Origin: Rubellicoccus peritrichatus
Lineage (GTDB): Bacteria; Verrucomicrobiota; Verrucomicrobiia; Opitutales; Cerasicoccaceae
Assembly (NCBI RefSeq): GCF_033100135.1
Contig: NZ_CP136920.1
Location: 3,405,001-3,469,000, forward strand
Direction of reading: 5' to 3'
DNA length: 64,000 nt
Both the position numbers and the translations under genes were made by a program. Numbering within the stretch: position 1 is the first letter of the stretch; each line of letters starts with the position of its first letter. Positions 46,737 to 55,856 of the stretch are shown piece by piece. The notes beneath the pieces were generated by a model, which had not been told where the DNA came from, ran no database searches, and saw nothing but the letters and a program-made list of their open reading frames with translations.

Positions 46737-48965
46737 ATGATTCCTATGTTATTGAGGTTTAATTATATAAAGGTGGTCTTTGCCGCCGCTTCACTTTGCC
46801 TGCTTCAGCTACCTGAGGCCTTCGCTGTTCAAACGGATTCGATCCAACTGAACTCATTCAACGATTTCATTGCTGGTGAGCTTGAGAATGTCAGCATCTC
46901 CAGTTTGGGGGAGGTTCAAGTTAGTCATGAACTGAAGGAGATGGCTACATTGGAGGAAGATGTCATCTTTGAGGCCGCTGTTGCCAACGATGGGACGATT
47001 TACGTTAGCACTGGCAACCAAGGCCTCATTTACTCCATTTCAGAAGGGGAGGAGCCGGAGGTCTTTTTTACCCCGCCGCAGGTGTTGAGTCATGGTCTGG
47101 TGGTCGGGCCCGATGATGCTGTCTATGTCGGCACGAGCCCGAGTGGACGCGTCTATCGAATTGTTCCCGGGGAGCGCCCCGAGGTTTATTTCGACCCCGA
47201 TGAGATGTATATCTGGGATTTGCTGTTTGATGATGATGGTGCTCTCTATGTCGCCACTGGTTCGGAAGCCAAAATTTATCGCGTGCCACCTAATTTTCAG
47301 CCCAACGATGAAGCCGAGGTCTGGTTTACGAGTGACCGGAGTCGAGTCACCACTTTGGCCTTTGATCATGAAGGCAAGTTGTTGGCGGGGGCTGGTCCCA
47401 AGAGTTATCTTTATCGGATTTCGGGCAAGGATGAGGGCGAGGTACTCTTTAATGCCGGCACGGATGAAATCTCCGGAATATGGGCTGATGACAATGGCGA
47501 TATATATTTCTCAACCCTGCACCGAAAGAACAAGCCATCAGGTATCACAAATGTAACCGCTTTGGATTTACCAGTATTACTGGAAAAAGTGAGCAAGGCT
47601 AGTGGAAATAGTGCTAACGGAGATCAGGGGCCTAATGGTAACGGGCATTCCGAAGAAGAAACACCATCGCCTGCTTCGGCTCCCAGCTTTCTCTATCGTT
47701 TTGGTCTCGATGGCTTTGCTGAGCCCGTTTGGTCGCCGGGCAGCAGTAATATCTTTTCTTTTATTCATACGGATAGAGCGAATTTTCTGGCCGGTACGGA
47801 TGATAATGGGCGTTTTTACGAGGTTACCAATTTGATGAACTGGTCGCTGGCTGGACAGGTGCCAAACGGTGGGCAGGTCAGTGAGATCGTGAGCAAACCG
47901 GATGGAGGTTATCTTTTGCTCTCAAGTAACCCGGCAGGTGTTTATACGCTATCTTCCAGCCCGGCCGAGTCCGGAACCCTCACCACGGATTCACTGGATG
48001 CCGGGGCTGTAGCTCGCTGGGGGCGTCTGCTTCCACTGGGAGATGCGGCCGGGCCGATTGATGGTGTTTCCTGGCAGACGCGGACTGGCAATGCTTCGGA
48101 GCCGGATGAGACCTGGTCGGATTGGGAGGATGTTGATGGTCTTGCTATTAAGAGTCCGCATGGGCGCTACCTTCGGGTCAAAGCCGAGTTTTCCAAACCG
48201 AGTGCGATCCTGCGTGAGTTGCGGATGTTCTATATTTTCAACAATACCGCCCCGATCGTTAACCGCATTAATGTCTTGCCAGTAGGCCTTCAGGTTTTGA
48301 ATTTGCCACCGCAGAATAAACCGCCGATTAATATCAATGCACTGACTGGGACGAGGGAAATTCCGAAGACGCTAGGTGATCCATCACCGCCTCGTACACA
48401 AGTTCGGCTCATGGGTGACGAGGGTTTCATGTCTTTTGGCTGGAATGCATTTGATGCGAATCGGGACTATTTGAGTTTTTCTTTTTCAGTGAAACGAGAC
48501 GGTGATGATAACTGGGCATTGCTCGCAAGTGATATCGATGAGCAAGTTTATTCACTGAATACACGTGGGATGAATGACGGTTACTACCGCGCCAAGGTCA
48601 CTGCTTCGGATGCACCCAGTAATCCTCCTGGGACGGCTCTGGAGGGTTCGCTCGTCAGTTCGCTTTTCCTTGTCGATAACCTGCCACCAAGCATCAGCTT
48701 GGAATCGAAAGAGGTTACCGGAAGCAATGCAACGCTTCGCTTTAGCGTTTCGGATACTTACAGTATTATTGATGCAGCTTACTATATTCTGGATGGAGGC
48801 AAAACCAGGGAAGCTTTCCCGGAAGACTTGATGTTTGATTCCACTGACGAATCCTTTGAGATCGTTCTGAATGATTTGTCAGTCGGCGAACATACGCTAG
48901 TCTTTGAGGTCATGGACGAGGCAAGGAATGTTGCGACTGGTCAGTTTTTCTTCTCTGTGGAATAG
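46737..48965 (+). CDS. Secreted beta-propeller protein with C-terminal Ig-like region
   Basis: An exported protein of 742 residues started at ATG 46737 (the ATG at 46746 is equally possible). The signal peptide is VVFAAASLCLLQLPEAFA. Residues 70-290 hold at least four SMP-30/NHL-like blades (DGTIYVSTGNQGLIYSI, DDAVYVGTSPSGRVYRI, DGALYVATGSEAKIYRV, GKLLAGAGPKSYLYRI). A low-complexity Asn/Gly linker is near 335, more blades follow, and the C-terminus (LFLVDNLPPSISLESKEVTG onward) looks like a bacterial Ig-like domain ending YILDGGKTREAF. The gene is followed after 22 bp by a SigZ-like sigma factor. Substrate or partner unknown. Confidence 0.82.
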   Translation: MIPMLLRFNYIKVVFAAASLCLLQLPEAFAVQTDSIQLNSFNDFIAGELENVSISSLGEVQVSHELKEMATLEEDVIFEAAVANDGTIYVSTGNQGLIYSISEGEEPEVFFTPPQVLSHGLVVGPDDAVYVGTSPSGRVYRIVPGERPEVYFDPDEMYIWDLLFDDDGALYVATGSEAKIYRVPPNFQPNDEAEVWFTSDRSRVTTLAFDHEGKLLAGAGPKSYLYRISGKDEGEVLFNAGTDEISGIWADDNGDIYFSTLHRKNKPSGITNVTALDLPVLLEKVSKASGNSANGDQGPNGNGHSEEETPSPASAPSFLYRFGLDGFAEPVWSPGSSNIFSFIHTDRANFLAGTDDNGRFYEVTNLMNWSLAGQVPNGGQVSEIVSKPDGGYLLLSSNPAGVYTLSSSPAESGTLTTDSLDAGAVARWGRLLPLGDAAGPIDGVSWQTRTGNASEPDETWSDWEDVDGLAIKSPHGRYLRVKAEFSKPSAILRELRMFYIFNNTAPIVNRINVLPVGLQVLNLPPQNKPPININALTGTREIPKTLGDPSPPRTQVRLMGDEGFMSFGWNAFDANRDYLSFSFSVKRDGDDNWALLASDIDEQVYSLNTRGMNDGYYRAKVTASDAPSNPPGTALEGSLVSSLFLVDNLPPSISLESKEVTGSNATLRFSVSDTYSIIDAAYYILDGGKTREAFPEDLMFDSTDESFEIVLNDLSVGEHTLVFEVMDEARNVATGQFFFSVE

Positions 48966-48987
48966 ACTGGTTGGCTTCTTTAAATAG

Positions 48988-49542
48988 ATGAAGACCACGA
49001 AAGAGATATGGAACGATTATCACGCCAAGTTAACGACTTTCATTAGAGGCCGAGTTCCCTCTGATGTAGTTGATGACCTTCTGCAGGATGTATTCTTGAA
49101 GGTCCATTCTAAGATTCATACTTTGAGAGATCATAGAATGCTCGAAAGTTGGCTCTATCAAGTGACAAGAAATCTTATTTATGATTATTACCGCGCTAAA
49201 GAGTATACTGAGACTTTGCCGAAGGAGATAGAGCAAACTCAATTGCCGGAAGAAGATAGCGCTCAAAGGGAATTATCTCAATGCCTCAATTCGATGATTA
49301 CTGACTTGCCAACGCCTTATCGTGAGGCAATTCAGCTTTCGGAGATCCAGCGAGAGTCCCAAAGGCAAGTTGCTTTCCACGCTGGAATCTCATTGTCAGG
49401 AGCAAAGTCAAGGGTTCAAAGAGGGCGACTGATGCTTAGAGATGCTCTCAAGGATTGCTGCAGTTTTGAGTTTAATTCAAGCAATCAGTTGATTTCGTAT
49501 GAGCCTAAAAGCACAGCCTACAACTGCTGCCAAGATTGTTGA
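48988..49542 (+). CDS. SigZ-like ECF sigma factor
   Basis: A 184-residue sigma-70 family factor. Region 2: VDDLLQDVFLKVHSKIHTLR, ESWLYQVTRNLIYDYYRAKE; region 4: YREAIQLSEIQRESQRQVAF, ISLSGAKSRVQRGRLMLRDA. The tail DCCSFEF..ISYEP...NCCQDC is a Cys-rich end typical of SigZ-type factors, which may sense metal or redox state. It lies 22 bp after the beta-propeller gene, so they are probably co-transcribed. No adjacent anti-sigma gene is seen. Its last 44 bp overlap a longer frame of the GST gene, but the GST start I choose lies after it. Confidence 0.9.
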   Translation: MKTTKEIWNDYHAKLTTFIRGRVPSDVVDDLLQDVFLKVHSKIHTLRDHRMLESWLYQVTRNLIYDYYRAKEYTETLPKEIEQTQLPEEDSAQRELSQCLNSMITDLPTPYREAIQLSEIQRESQRQVAFHAGISLSGAKSRVQRGRLMLRDALKDCCSFEFNSSNQLISYEPKSTAYNCCQDC

Positions 49543-49591
49543 TCAAAAGTTTTTTGCGTCTTTTAGGGATCATCTTCGTCTACTATATATT

Positions 49592-50287
49592 ATGAAAATA
49601 ATCAGCATGAAGATTTGTCCATACGTTCAGCAACTTCGCGTATGGCTTGAGGCAAAGAATCTGTCCTACGATATCGAGCATATCGATTCCAGTAATCGCC
49701 CCGCGTGGCTTTATGAGGCATCGCCTGATGGAGGAGAGGTACCTGTATTGATTACTGATGACGGCGAGAAGCTGTTTCAGTGCGACGCAATTATTAACTA
49801 TGTGGACGAGTTGTATGGCAGCCCATTTCTGGCTGGCTCACCCATAGAGAAGGCCCGCCAGCGTGCCTGGGGAGCCCTGGCCTCGGAAAACTACCTCACT
49901 CAGTGTTCAACTCAGAGAAGTGCAACAGAGGATATTTTGAAAGAAAGGATGAATGATTTGACTCCGATCTTAATGCATACTGAGCAGCACCTCAGCAATC
50001 GTCCCTACTATCTTGGTAGATCAATCAGTCATGTCGATCTATGCTGGATGCCATTATTGCATCGGGCATCACTGATTGAGAAACATACTGGATATGACTT
50101 TCTTGAAAACTACTCTAAACTTAAGGCCTGGCAGCAAGCGCTTTTAACAACAGGCTTGATTGAGAAAACGGTTGATCGTGATTTTGAGGAAATTTTCTGC
50201 GATTTCTATCTTAGTAACGAAACTTACCTCGGAAGGTTAGGGAGCCGTTCAACACTAGAAGCCGAACAGGTGAAGCATAAGGATTAA
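49592..50287 (+). CDS. Glutathione S-transferase-like protein
   Basis: A 231-residue protein started at ATG 49592, after the end of the sigma gene. Residues 1-80 are a thioredoxin-like GST N-domain: MKICPYVQQLRVWLEAKNL with Cys9, then GGEVPVLITDDGEKLFQCDA and INYVDELY. The helical C-domain follows (RPYYLGRSISHVDLCWMPLL). The Cys rather than Ser/Tyr near the N-terminus suggests an omega- or beta-like GST, or a thioltransferase. It is the last core gene before the disrupted tRNA-Ser. Confidence 0.88.
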   Translation: MKIISMKICPYVQQLRVWLEAKNLSYDIEHIDSSNRPAWLYEASPDGGEVPVLITDDGEKLFQCDAIINYVDELYGSPFLAGSPIEKARQRAWGALASENYLTQCSTQRSATEDILKERMNDLTPILMHTEQHLSNRPYYLGRSISHVDLCWMPLLHRASLIEKHTGYDFLENYSKLKAWQQALLTTGLIEKTVDRDFEEIFCDFYLSNETYLGRLGSRSTLEAEQVKHKD

Positions 50288-50318
50288 CCCTCGCCGAAGC
50301 AAATTAACGAAAGCTTAC

Positions 50319-50380
<62 letters not shown>

Positions 50381-50467
50381 ATGAACGGACGTTGGTAATC
50401 AGGGGCTTATGTAGCTATGTGTAAAGAAAACAAGCTGATGGGAATATGGAACTAGATATTGGGTTTC

Positions 50468-51313
50468 TCATTCCGTGTTACTAAAAATTTGAATTATCTT
50501 GGGTACGTCTGCGTGATCTTTTCGATGCAGCATTGTGTTGAAAATGTCCCTTGTCATCGCTGCTACATGTGGCGAAGCTGTAACTATACCCTTTACAGAT
50601 TCTGGTGCATCTTCGTCAGTAGGCTTAGATATCCAAGTAATAACAGTTAAATATTGTCCCTTTTTTTTTGCGCTCCAGAAATTCAAATAGATGAGCCAAG
50701 GTGAATCTACTTCTGTTGTTCCCGGGAATAGGTTGCGAATCTCATAGCTTTCTGAAGAAACCTTTTTGATATCGGATTCACTAAGTGAATCAAATTGGCT
50801 TATGTAAGAGTTTTCTAAATTTGAAGACATCCAAAGGATGTCGGTTGGTGTTTTATTATTCTCTGAAATAGTCTTTAAAGAAGATTTGTAAGATTCATAT
50901 AGGTCCGGTTCTGAGATGCAGCCAAATGGTGCAACATCGGTAGCAATTGTTAAATTATCTTCAGCAAAATTTATCACATCAATTACGTTTCTCATGACTT
51001 GATCAAAACTATCTAGAGGTTTACCAACAAATGGTGCATTTGAATTATCCATACCTTCTAATGCTTGTGCTTGAATAGCCAATTCTCGGGTCGGGCGTTC
51101 TGCAATAAACATTATCAAGGAAATCACTATAGATATTACACTAGCTAAGATGAAATATCGTATGTTCTTATGGTTCTCAAGGCTACCGTCTGATTTTCGG
51201 TCAAGTGATATTCGTAGTAGGTTGTAGGTAAGAAGGAATAGTAAGAATATCAATCCAACCAATCCAGTTTGAAGAATTGATACTAAATCGATATTATTTA
51301 GAAATGTTGCCAT
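50468..51313 (-). CDS. Two-helix membrane protein with C-terminal soluble domain, unknown
   Basis: A protein of 281 residues started at ATG 51313; the longer frame to 51361 has a less natural N-terminus. Two hydrophobic helices lie at about 10-35 (LVSILQTGLVGLIFLLFLLT) and 55-75 (YFILASVISIVISLIMFIAE). The soluble domain (about 100-281) reads LTIATDVAPFGCISEPDLY, TPTDILWMSSNLENSYIS, SPWLIYLNFWSAKKKGQYLT and VTASPHVAAMTRDIFNTML. The alternation of strands and helices is reminiscent of PLD-like or other enzyme-like folds fused to a membrane anchor, as in some phage-defence effectors, but no catalytic motif (such as HKD) is seen. It is the only cargo of unit A. Function unknown. Confidence 0.72.
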   Translation of the reverse strand: MATFLNNIDLVSILQTGLVGLIFLLFLLTYNLLRISLDRKSDGSLENHKNIRYFILASVISIVISLIMFIAERPTRELAIQAQALEGMDNSNAPFVGKPLDSFDQVMRNVIDVINFAEDNLTIATDVAPFGCISEPDLYESYKSSLKTISENNKTPTDILWMSSNLENSYISQFDSLSESDIKKVSSESYEIRNLFPGTTEVDSPWLIYLNFWSAKKKGQYLTVITWISKPTDEDAPESVKGIVTASPHVAAMTRDIFNTMLHRKDHADVPKIIQIFSNTE

Positions 51314-51504
51314 TATATTTGCTGTCAAAAATTGACTTTTGAAACATCGTAAGGAATTCAAACATACTTTTGGGAGAGAAAGTGTTTGTAGCTATGTAGA
51401 TAGTGGGATCTTGAATCATGGTGTAAATACTCTTATGTAAATAGTGTTATTAGTTCATCTAGTGAATACTGTGAATGCGAGTCTATTGCTAAACATTGAA
51501 CGAT

Positions 51505-51660
51505 TTTTGAAATTTCTACTTTACACTGAATTCCTGATCACTGTTATGGCCTTAAGTGCGTTAGATTCCCTCCTTCGTTTTCCGATCCGAAGTTGATATG
51601 CTGACGCGAGGGTTCTAATCTCTCCGGGCGCGTTCAGGCACGCGTTGGATATGCATTTGT
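51505..51660. repeat. Repeat R1: hairpin-rich conserved arm before att core
   Basis: R1 is the most diverged copy of the R2/R3 stretch. It keeps CTTCG-loop-CGAAG, the GAGGG/CTCTCC region and the CGCGTTCAGGCACGCG hairpin, and runs into the att core at 51661. The gap 51314-51798 holds this repeat and the arm after the core, but no recognised gene. Confidence 0.75.
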
Positions 51661-51671
51661 TTCCGAGTCAG
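51661..51671. other. Att core copy 2
   Basis: TTCCGAGTCAG differs from the tRNA-Ser core TTTCGAGTCAG by one base. To its right comes ATAAACGGACGTTGATGGTC, matching the arm right of the tRNA copy (ATGAACGGACGTTGGTAATC). Confidence 0.65.
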
Positions 51672-51798
51672 ATAAACGGACGTTGATGGTCAACGGGTTA
51701 CTGAAGCTATTTTATGATATAGTGGTAGTTATGGCTATTTTAGGCGCGTAAAACAGCTTCTACACAAGTATTAGCCATCTCATCGGCTATAATTCAAA

Positions 51799-52323
51799 TC
51801 ACTTTTTAAGTTCAGTACTGGTTAGAGTAATGTCCAACTCAACGACTTCATGGTAATCCTCTACATCCTGACATGATATAGATTCTTTTGTGCCATCTGG
51901 GCCTAGGATTTTGATGTGACATGGAACCTTATTACATATGTCCCTGAGCCAGCCACCTATGCTGCTCCCTCCGCGTCGGCCACCTTTTCCTTTTCCTCCA
52001 TCGCTAGAATTGTCACCACATTTTGAGTCATCAACCACCATGCCTTTTATGGATTCGCAGGCTTTTCTTCTAATTCTGATATACCTAGGCCCAGACAGGA
52101 TATACTCACAACAGACTTTAGGATTACCTTTGTTGATTGCAGAGGTGCGCTCGGTAGCTTCATCAATAGCCTTAACGAGAAGCTCATCATTTGCTTCATA
52201 ACCGCTTATTATGCGATCTCTGGTAACAGCTGACAATGGGACTCCAGAATTCAAAAATGCCTCAATTGAATCCACTATTTCTTTTCTCACTTCTTCACTA
52301 GCTTTTTGGTATTCAATTTTCAT
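51799..52323 (-). CDS. Unknown soluble protein with Gly-rich linker and several Cys
   Basis: A 174-residue protein with no signal peptide or membrane helix. Residues 1-80 are helical and charged. After residue 100 comes a flexible segment (GDNSSDGGKGKGGRRGG), then a short C-terminal domain with Cys residues (WLRDICNKVPCHIKILG, ISCQDVEDY). Cys also occurs as VCCEYIL and KACESIKG, so disulfide or metal binding is possible. Not recognised. It is the last gene of a three-gene minus-strand set in unit B. Confidence 0.65.
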   Translation of the reverse strand: MKIEYQKASEEVRKEIVDSIEAFLNSGVPLSAVTRDRIISGYEANDELLVKAIDEATERTSAINKGNPKVCCEYILSGPRYIRIRRKACESIKGMVVDDSKCGDNSSDGGKGKGGRRGGSSIGGWLRDICNKVPCHIKILGPDGTKESISCQDVEDYHEVVELDITLTSTELKK

Positions 52324-52386
52324 TTATTATAACTGTTATTAAAGTTTTTAGGTTTTCAAGAGAGTATCATATGTTGACATACACAC

Positions 52387-52854
52387 TTAAGACTGAAATA
52401 GCTCATTAGCGATTTCTTTTACTGGACCAAATTCCGCAGCAGGTCCTAAAAATGATTTTATAGTACCTCCGATTACATTCTTAACGTTCTTTTTGAAACC
52501 ATGCAGATTATCGGACAGATCCTCGTGTATGCGAACTGCTTCGGTTATCTTTGATTTTGCGATACTAAAGTTTGCTTGTGCCTCTGAGAGGTTATTCAAG
52601 ATTTCCTTTTCTTTATTGGAAATACCCTCTAATCCTGAAAGCGATGTCTGAATTTTAGAGGCTGTATCGTTGAGTACGTTACTTAAAGAGCCTCCTCGTC
52701 CTAGTGCATTGATTTTTTTGTTTAAATCAATAACTTGTGTTTTGGTAAGGTAGTAGTCTGCTACTAAAAGTTGGAGGGCATTAGCCGCGTCTCGATTCTC
52801 ACTTACTATCTCAGTTAGTTTTGATATTGATTCATTTAGCTTGCTCTGATCCAT
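52387..52854 (-). CDS. Unknown coiled-coil protein
   Basis: A 155-residue protein that is almost entirely helical with heptad-like hydrophobic spacing (KLNESISKLTEIVSENRDAA, IQTSLSGLEGISNKEKEILN). No signal peptide. Its start overlaps the end of the lipoprotein gene by 23 bp, so they are translated together. Family not recognised. Coiled coil plus lipoprotein suggests an envelope-associated complex. Confidence 0.65.
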   Translation of the reverse strand: MDQSKLNESISKLTEIVSENRDAANALQLLVADYYLTKTQVIDLNKKINALGRGGSLSNVLNDTASKIQTSLSGLEGISNKEKEILNNLSEAQANFSIAKSKITEAVRIHEDLSDNLHGFKKNVKNVIGGTIKSFLGPAAEFGPVKEIANELFQS

Positions 52855-53653
52855 TTGACTCCTCCTCGTTAGTGTTTGAATTGTTTGCTTCGTTGTCCAC
52901 GAGGCTGTTTAAGGAGCCTAAAGTCTTGTTGCCAATGCTAGCGAGCCAAGCACTTGATTCTAATGCACTAGCGGCTGACTGAAGTGCCCCGATTAACTCT
53001 ACCTCAAACTCTTTGTGTTTCTCTGATAGCTCAATATCGAAATTAGCATGTTTATCGATAATGCTTCGTAGTCTACTAAATTCTTCACGTCTTATTGAAA
53101 TAACAGGGACATCAACAACCTTTGTGCGTAATATGGCTATACCAGAGTCATACAATCTCTTTTGAGCAACAGTGAGCTTTTGGAATTCGGAGCTATTGCT
53201 TAATTCCTCCAAATGCATCTCAATTAAACTATAATTTTTAATAGAGCCGCCGATATCTACATCAAAAGTATACTGGTTAATAACATTCTTAATGTTATTG
53301 TTTGCTTTTCTTCTTTCCAATGTTCGATTGCCTTGAACTGGAAATAAAACATCCTGTGTTTCAGCTGAATAAGCGTCGTTTCCTTTAATAAGATTATCCA
53401 TGGTTTCTTGTTCTAGTTTTGCTATCAGTAATGAGATGTACTGTTCTTCTAGTAGATTGATATGTTGGACTAGCCTTTTGTGCCATTCACGTTGATATTC
53501 TATATTATTCGTGTTTGCAAGTTCGGTCATTTCCCTAGCTCGCTGGTATGGGGTTGGGTCAAAATTACTACAGCCGCCTAAGAATAGGATGGATACTATG
53601 TATGGAGTGGTGCGTATTACTTGAAAAATACCGATATTGAATTCTTTTTTCAT
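52832..53653 (-). CDS. Predicted lipoprotein with long helical body
   Basis: A 273-residue protein with a lipoprotein signal: hydrophobic IVSILFLGGC with Cys at about 28 fits a lipobox (L-G-G-C). The mature part is mostly charged helix (REMTELANTNNIEYQREWHK, ISLLIAKLEQETMDNLIKG) and ends in an Asn/Glu-rich tail. It is the first gene of the unit B set and overlaps the coiled-coil gene. Surface exposure would suit a superinfection-exclusion role, but nothing in the sequence proves this. Confidence 0.72.
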   Translation of the reverse strand: MKKEFNIGIFQVIRTTPYIVSILFLGGCSNFDPTPYQRAREMTELANTNNIEYQREWHKRLVQHINLLEEQYISLLIAKLEQETMDNLIKGNDAYSAETQDVLFPVQGNRTLERRKANNNIKNVINQYTFDVDIGGSIKNYSLIEMHLEELSNSSEFQKLTVAQKRLYDSGIAILRTKVVDVPVISIRREEFSRLRSIIDKHANFDIELSEKHKEFEVELIGALQSAASALESSAWLASIGNKTLGSLNSLVDNEANNSNTNEEESNGSEQAK

Positions 53654-53832
53654 AACGTAAAATAATTACTTAAGGTGATTTCTCAGAGTTGTATTAGCCT
53701 ATTACATGGATTAGGATATTTAATAACTTCAATAAATTTTATCCATCAGAGTTTGGGGATAATATCAATGCTTTTTTATAGTAAATGATCGATTTCTTCT
53801 ACCTTTTGCATATCCAATTTTGCATGCGAACG

Positions 53833-54004
53833 TCTTGTGAATAACTTTTTCAAAAAATCCACTTTAAACTGAATTAATGTTCACTATTGTGGTTATCAAG
53901 TGCGTTGGATTCCCTCCTTCGTTTTCCGATCCAAAGTCGATATGCTAATGCGAGGGTTTTAGCCCCTCCGGGCGTGTTCAGACACGCGTTGAATATGCTG
54001 CTGT
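53833..54004. repeat. Repeat R2: hairpin-rich conserved arm before att core
   Basis: R2 aligns with R3 over about 170 bp, from CTTGTGAATAACTTTTTC to GCTG, with few differences. It contains the stems GAGGG/CCCTC and CGTGT/ACGCG (with one G-T pair) and a weaker CTTCG/CAAAG. Base changes in the last hairpin relative to R3 keep it foldable. R2 is followed directly by the exact att core at 54005. The gap 53654-54117 holds R2, the core and an arm, and no gene. Confidence 0.82.
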
Positions 54005-54015
54005 TTTCGAGTCAG
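54005..54015. other. Att core copy 3 (exact)
   Basis: TTTCGAGTCAG is identical to the core in the tRNA-Ser anticodon arm. It is followed by TGGGACGGGCCTTGGCAATC and GGTTATGTAAG, matching the arms after the other two cores. R1 and R2 arms also share TGATATAGTGGT about 50 bp further. Confidence 0.72.
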
Positions 54016-54117
54016 TGGGACGGGCCTTGGCAATCAGGAGGTTATGTAAGTTATTGCGTGATATAGTGGTGTTTTTGAGTTTCTTGACCTTGGGGCTTTA
54101 GCAAAAGAAAAGGCAAG

Positions 54118-54717
54118 TTAGTTCAGGCGGCTCGCATCATTTGATTCTGGAAGATTCGTTATTTTACCGTAATTTTGCTGAAATCGCAGTACATCAAATT
54201 TCACAGGATGACTATTAAATAACCACATGCCTAATGTATCTTCCAAGTCTCTCCCTTGATATCGAGGAGCATTGCTAATATCTTTTTTTAGACTGTTGAT
54301 TCCTTCATTGACTTCAGAGTATGATGATTTTCCACTCCACATGTCTACAATGATCATCCATCTATCTGGATAAGAAGGATCTCTAATATATAGTATATTA
54401 TTACCCCAAAGGCCATGGCCTAAACCTTCATAGGCCTTCTTAAATTGATTTGATCTGTCTATCGCTTGTTCATAAGTGTCAGCATAATCAATCAGTGCAA
54501 CCCATTCGTCCAGAACCTCAAGCTCATGCTTTGAGAGATACGAAGTTTTTTCTGTTCTCAATTCCTTGAGTAGAAAAGAAAACTTAGTACCACCTTCGTA
54601 GACTTTTAATATGAAGAATAAGATCAATAATGTTATCGCAATAGGAGCAGTTATATAAAGCAGTGCTCCATGAGTTAATAGCTTCCATATTTTTTCTTTT
54701 AGTTGTTGGTAGGTCAT
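54118..54717 (-). CDS. Membrane-anchored protein of unknown function
   Basis: A 199-residue protein with one N-terminal helix (LLYITAPIAITLLILFFILK) and an exported domain of about 150 residues. The domain has the pattern DTYEQAIDRSNQFKKAYEGL, WMIIVDMWSGKSSYSEVNEG, with the spacing of strand-helix-strand-helix units resembling SPOR-like sequences; this is only a suggestion. Cargo gene of the inovirus unit. Confidence 0.68.
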   Translation of the reverse strand: MTYQQLKEKIWKLLTHGALLYITAPIAITLLILFFILKVYEGGTKFSFLLKELRTEKTSYLSKHELEVLDEWVALIDYADTYEQAIDRSNQFKKAYEGLGHGLWGNNILYIRDPSYPDRWMIIVDMWSGKSSYSEVNEGINSLKKDISNAPRYQGRDLEDTLGMWLFNSHPVKFDVLRFQQNYGKITNLPESNDASRLN

Positions 54718-54819
54718 TGGTTTTTGCGAAAGTGTTTCTGATGCAAGGATTTAGCGGGTGGCTAAAACAAAGTTGTATACATGGAACAGTTATACTGGCT
54801 AATGCTTGGATCTTGAATT

Positions 54820-55596
54820 TTACAAGGCTTCTGCAGATGCATCAAAGTCAATTTGCTTGCCTTCGCTATCCTTGATAAGGTCAAGTTTCTTTAGAAGTGT
54901 TTGGGGGCTTCCTAATAGGTCGGGTGTTCGCTCAATTAGGAATACTTCGCGACTGGTCAAGTTTCTAGAAACGATAGCCGTCTTACCGTTTCCGTCTTTT
55001 GTTTTAGTTAACAATAATGAGCCAATCAAAATCGCTGCTTCATCAGTATTTTCGAGTGATAGAATTAGTTTTGAAAGGGCCTCGCCTTTGTTTTTATCAA
55101 TCTCTGATTGAATTTTATGACTGTGTCGTAGCTCAATAGCATGTTCTGCCCTTTCTAGTCTTTCTGTTACTTCCTTACTTGTCAGCGTATCTTCAGTTTT
55201 GGCAACAAACCTTCGCCACCAAGAACCTGGTGAACCTGAAAATTCGTAAACTATTGGCATCCCAAGCTCAGTCATATATTCTTTGATTGCATCCTCTATT
55301 TCCTTGATTTCAGAAGTAGAATTGGTGGAAAGGAAAATATCTACTGGAACAAGACGTCTGAAGGGCACAAGGTGACCATTCGCGCCTGAGGTATATATTC
55401 CTATGTTTTCAAATACATCATTTGCAAACGCTTCATGAAGATCGTTAATAGCTCTCAAGCTATATTCAAGTTGCCCTACTTTTTTATCAACCTGTTCTAT
55501 ATACCTATATAGAAGCTCCACCGTATCTGAAGGGATATTGCTTTGTGGAGGAGCATACTTTTCTGCCCACATTGTAGATCTTCTTCGGTGGTTCAT
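54820..55596 (-). CDS. Unknown soluble protein
   Basis: A 258-residue protein with no signal peptide. Residues 25-70 are helical (TVELLYRYIEQVDKKVGQLE). VPVDIFLSTNSTSEIKEIED and EFSGSPGSWWRRFVAKTEDT suggest a compact alpha/beta domain at 85-150, then a helical spacer and a final alpha/beta segment (AAILIGSLLLTKTKDGNGKT, SREVFLIERTPDLLG). No family recognised and no catalytic motif seen. It lies about 100 bp upstream of the membrane-anchored cargo gene on the same strand. Confidence 0.65.
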   Translation of the reverse strand: MNHRRRSTMWAEKYAPPQSNIPSDTVELLYRYIEQVDKKVGQLEYSLRAINDLHEAFANDVFENIGIYTSGANGHLVPFRRLVPVDIFLSTNSTSEIKEIEDAIKEYMTELGMPIVYEFSGSPGSWWRRFVAKTEDTLTSKEVTERLERAEHAIELRHSHKIQSEIDKNKGEALSKLILSLENTDEAAILIGSLLLTKTKDGNGKTAIVSRNLTSREVFLIERTPDLLGSPQTLLKKLDLIKDSEGKQIDFDASAEAL

Positions 55597-55856
55597 ATCT
55601 CTCTTTTACAATCAGTAGTTTTAAGTAACGGAAAAGCTGTTTGTAGAGTATATTTATCTAGGCATGATTTCTGTTAATATTTTCTAGAAAATCAAAATAA
55701 TCACTTTATTAAGTTATGAATTATTAAGATAAGTCTAGACCTTAGCAAATCAGTTATTATTAGGGGTTTTCTAATAATTTCTACAAGCTTAAAGTCTAGA
55801 CCTTGTTTACTTTCGACAAGTGACTGATGCTAATAACGAAGAGTTTAATCATGCTT

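Larger units (their letters stand above)
50381..51671. mobile_element. Unit A: satellite-like unit with one cargo gene (1.3 kb)
   Basis: Bounded by att cores at 50370-50380 and 51661-51671. It contains one minus-strand membrane-protein gene and ends in repeat R1. It has no replication or coat genes. The sequence is visibly AT-rich. Reading it as an inovirus satellite or deletion derivative is an inference. Confidence 0.55.
51672..54015. mobile_element. Unit B: satellite-like unit with three cargo genes (2.3 kb)
   Basis: Bounded by att cores at 51661-51671 and 54005-54015. It carries three minus-strand genes and repeat R2 but no replication, coat or assembly genes. The arms at both ends match those of unit A and of the start of the inovirus unit. 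Confidence 0.55.
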
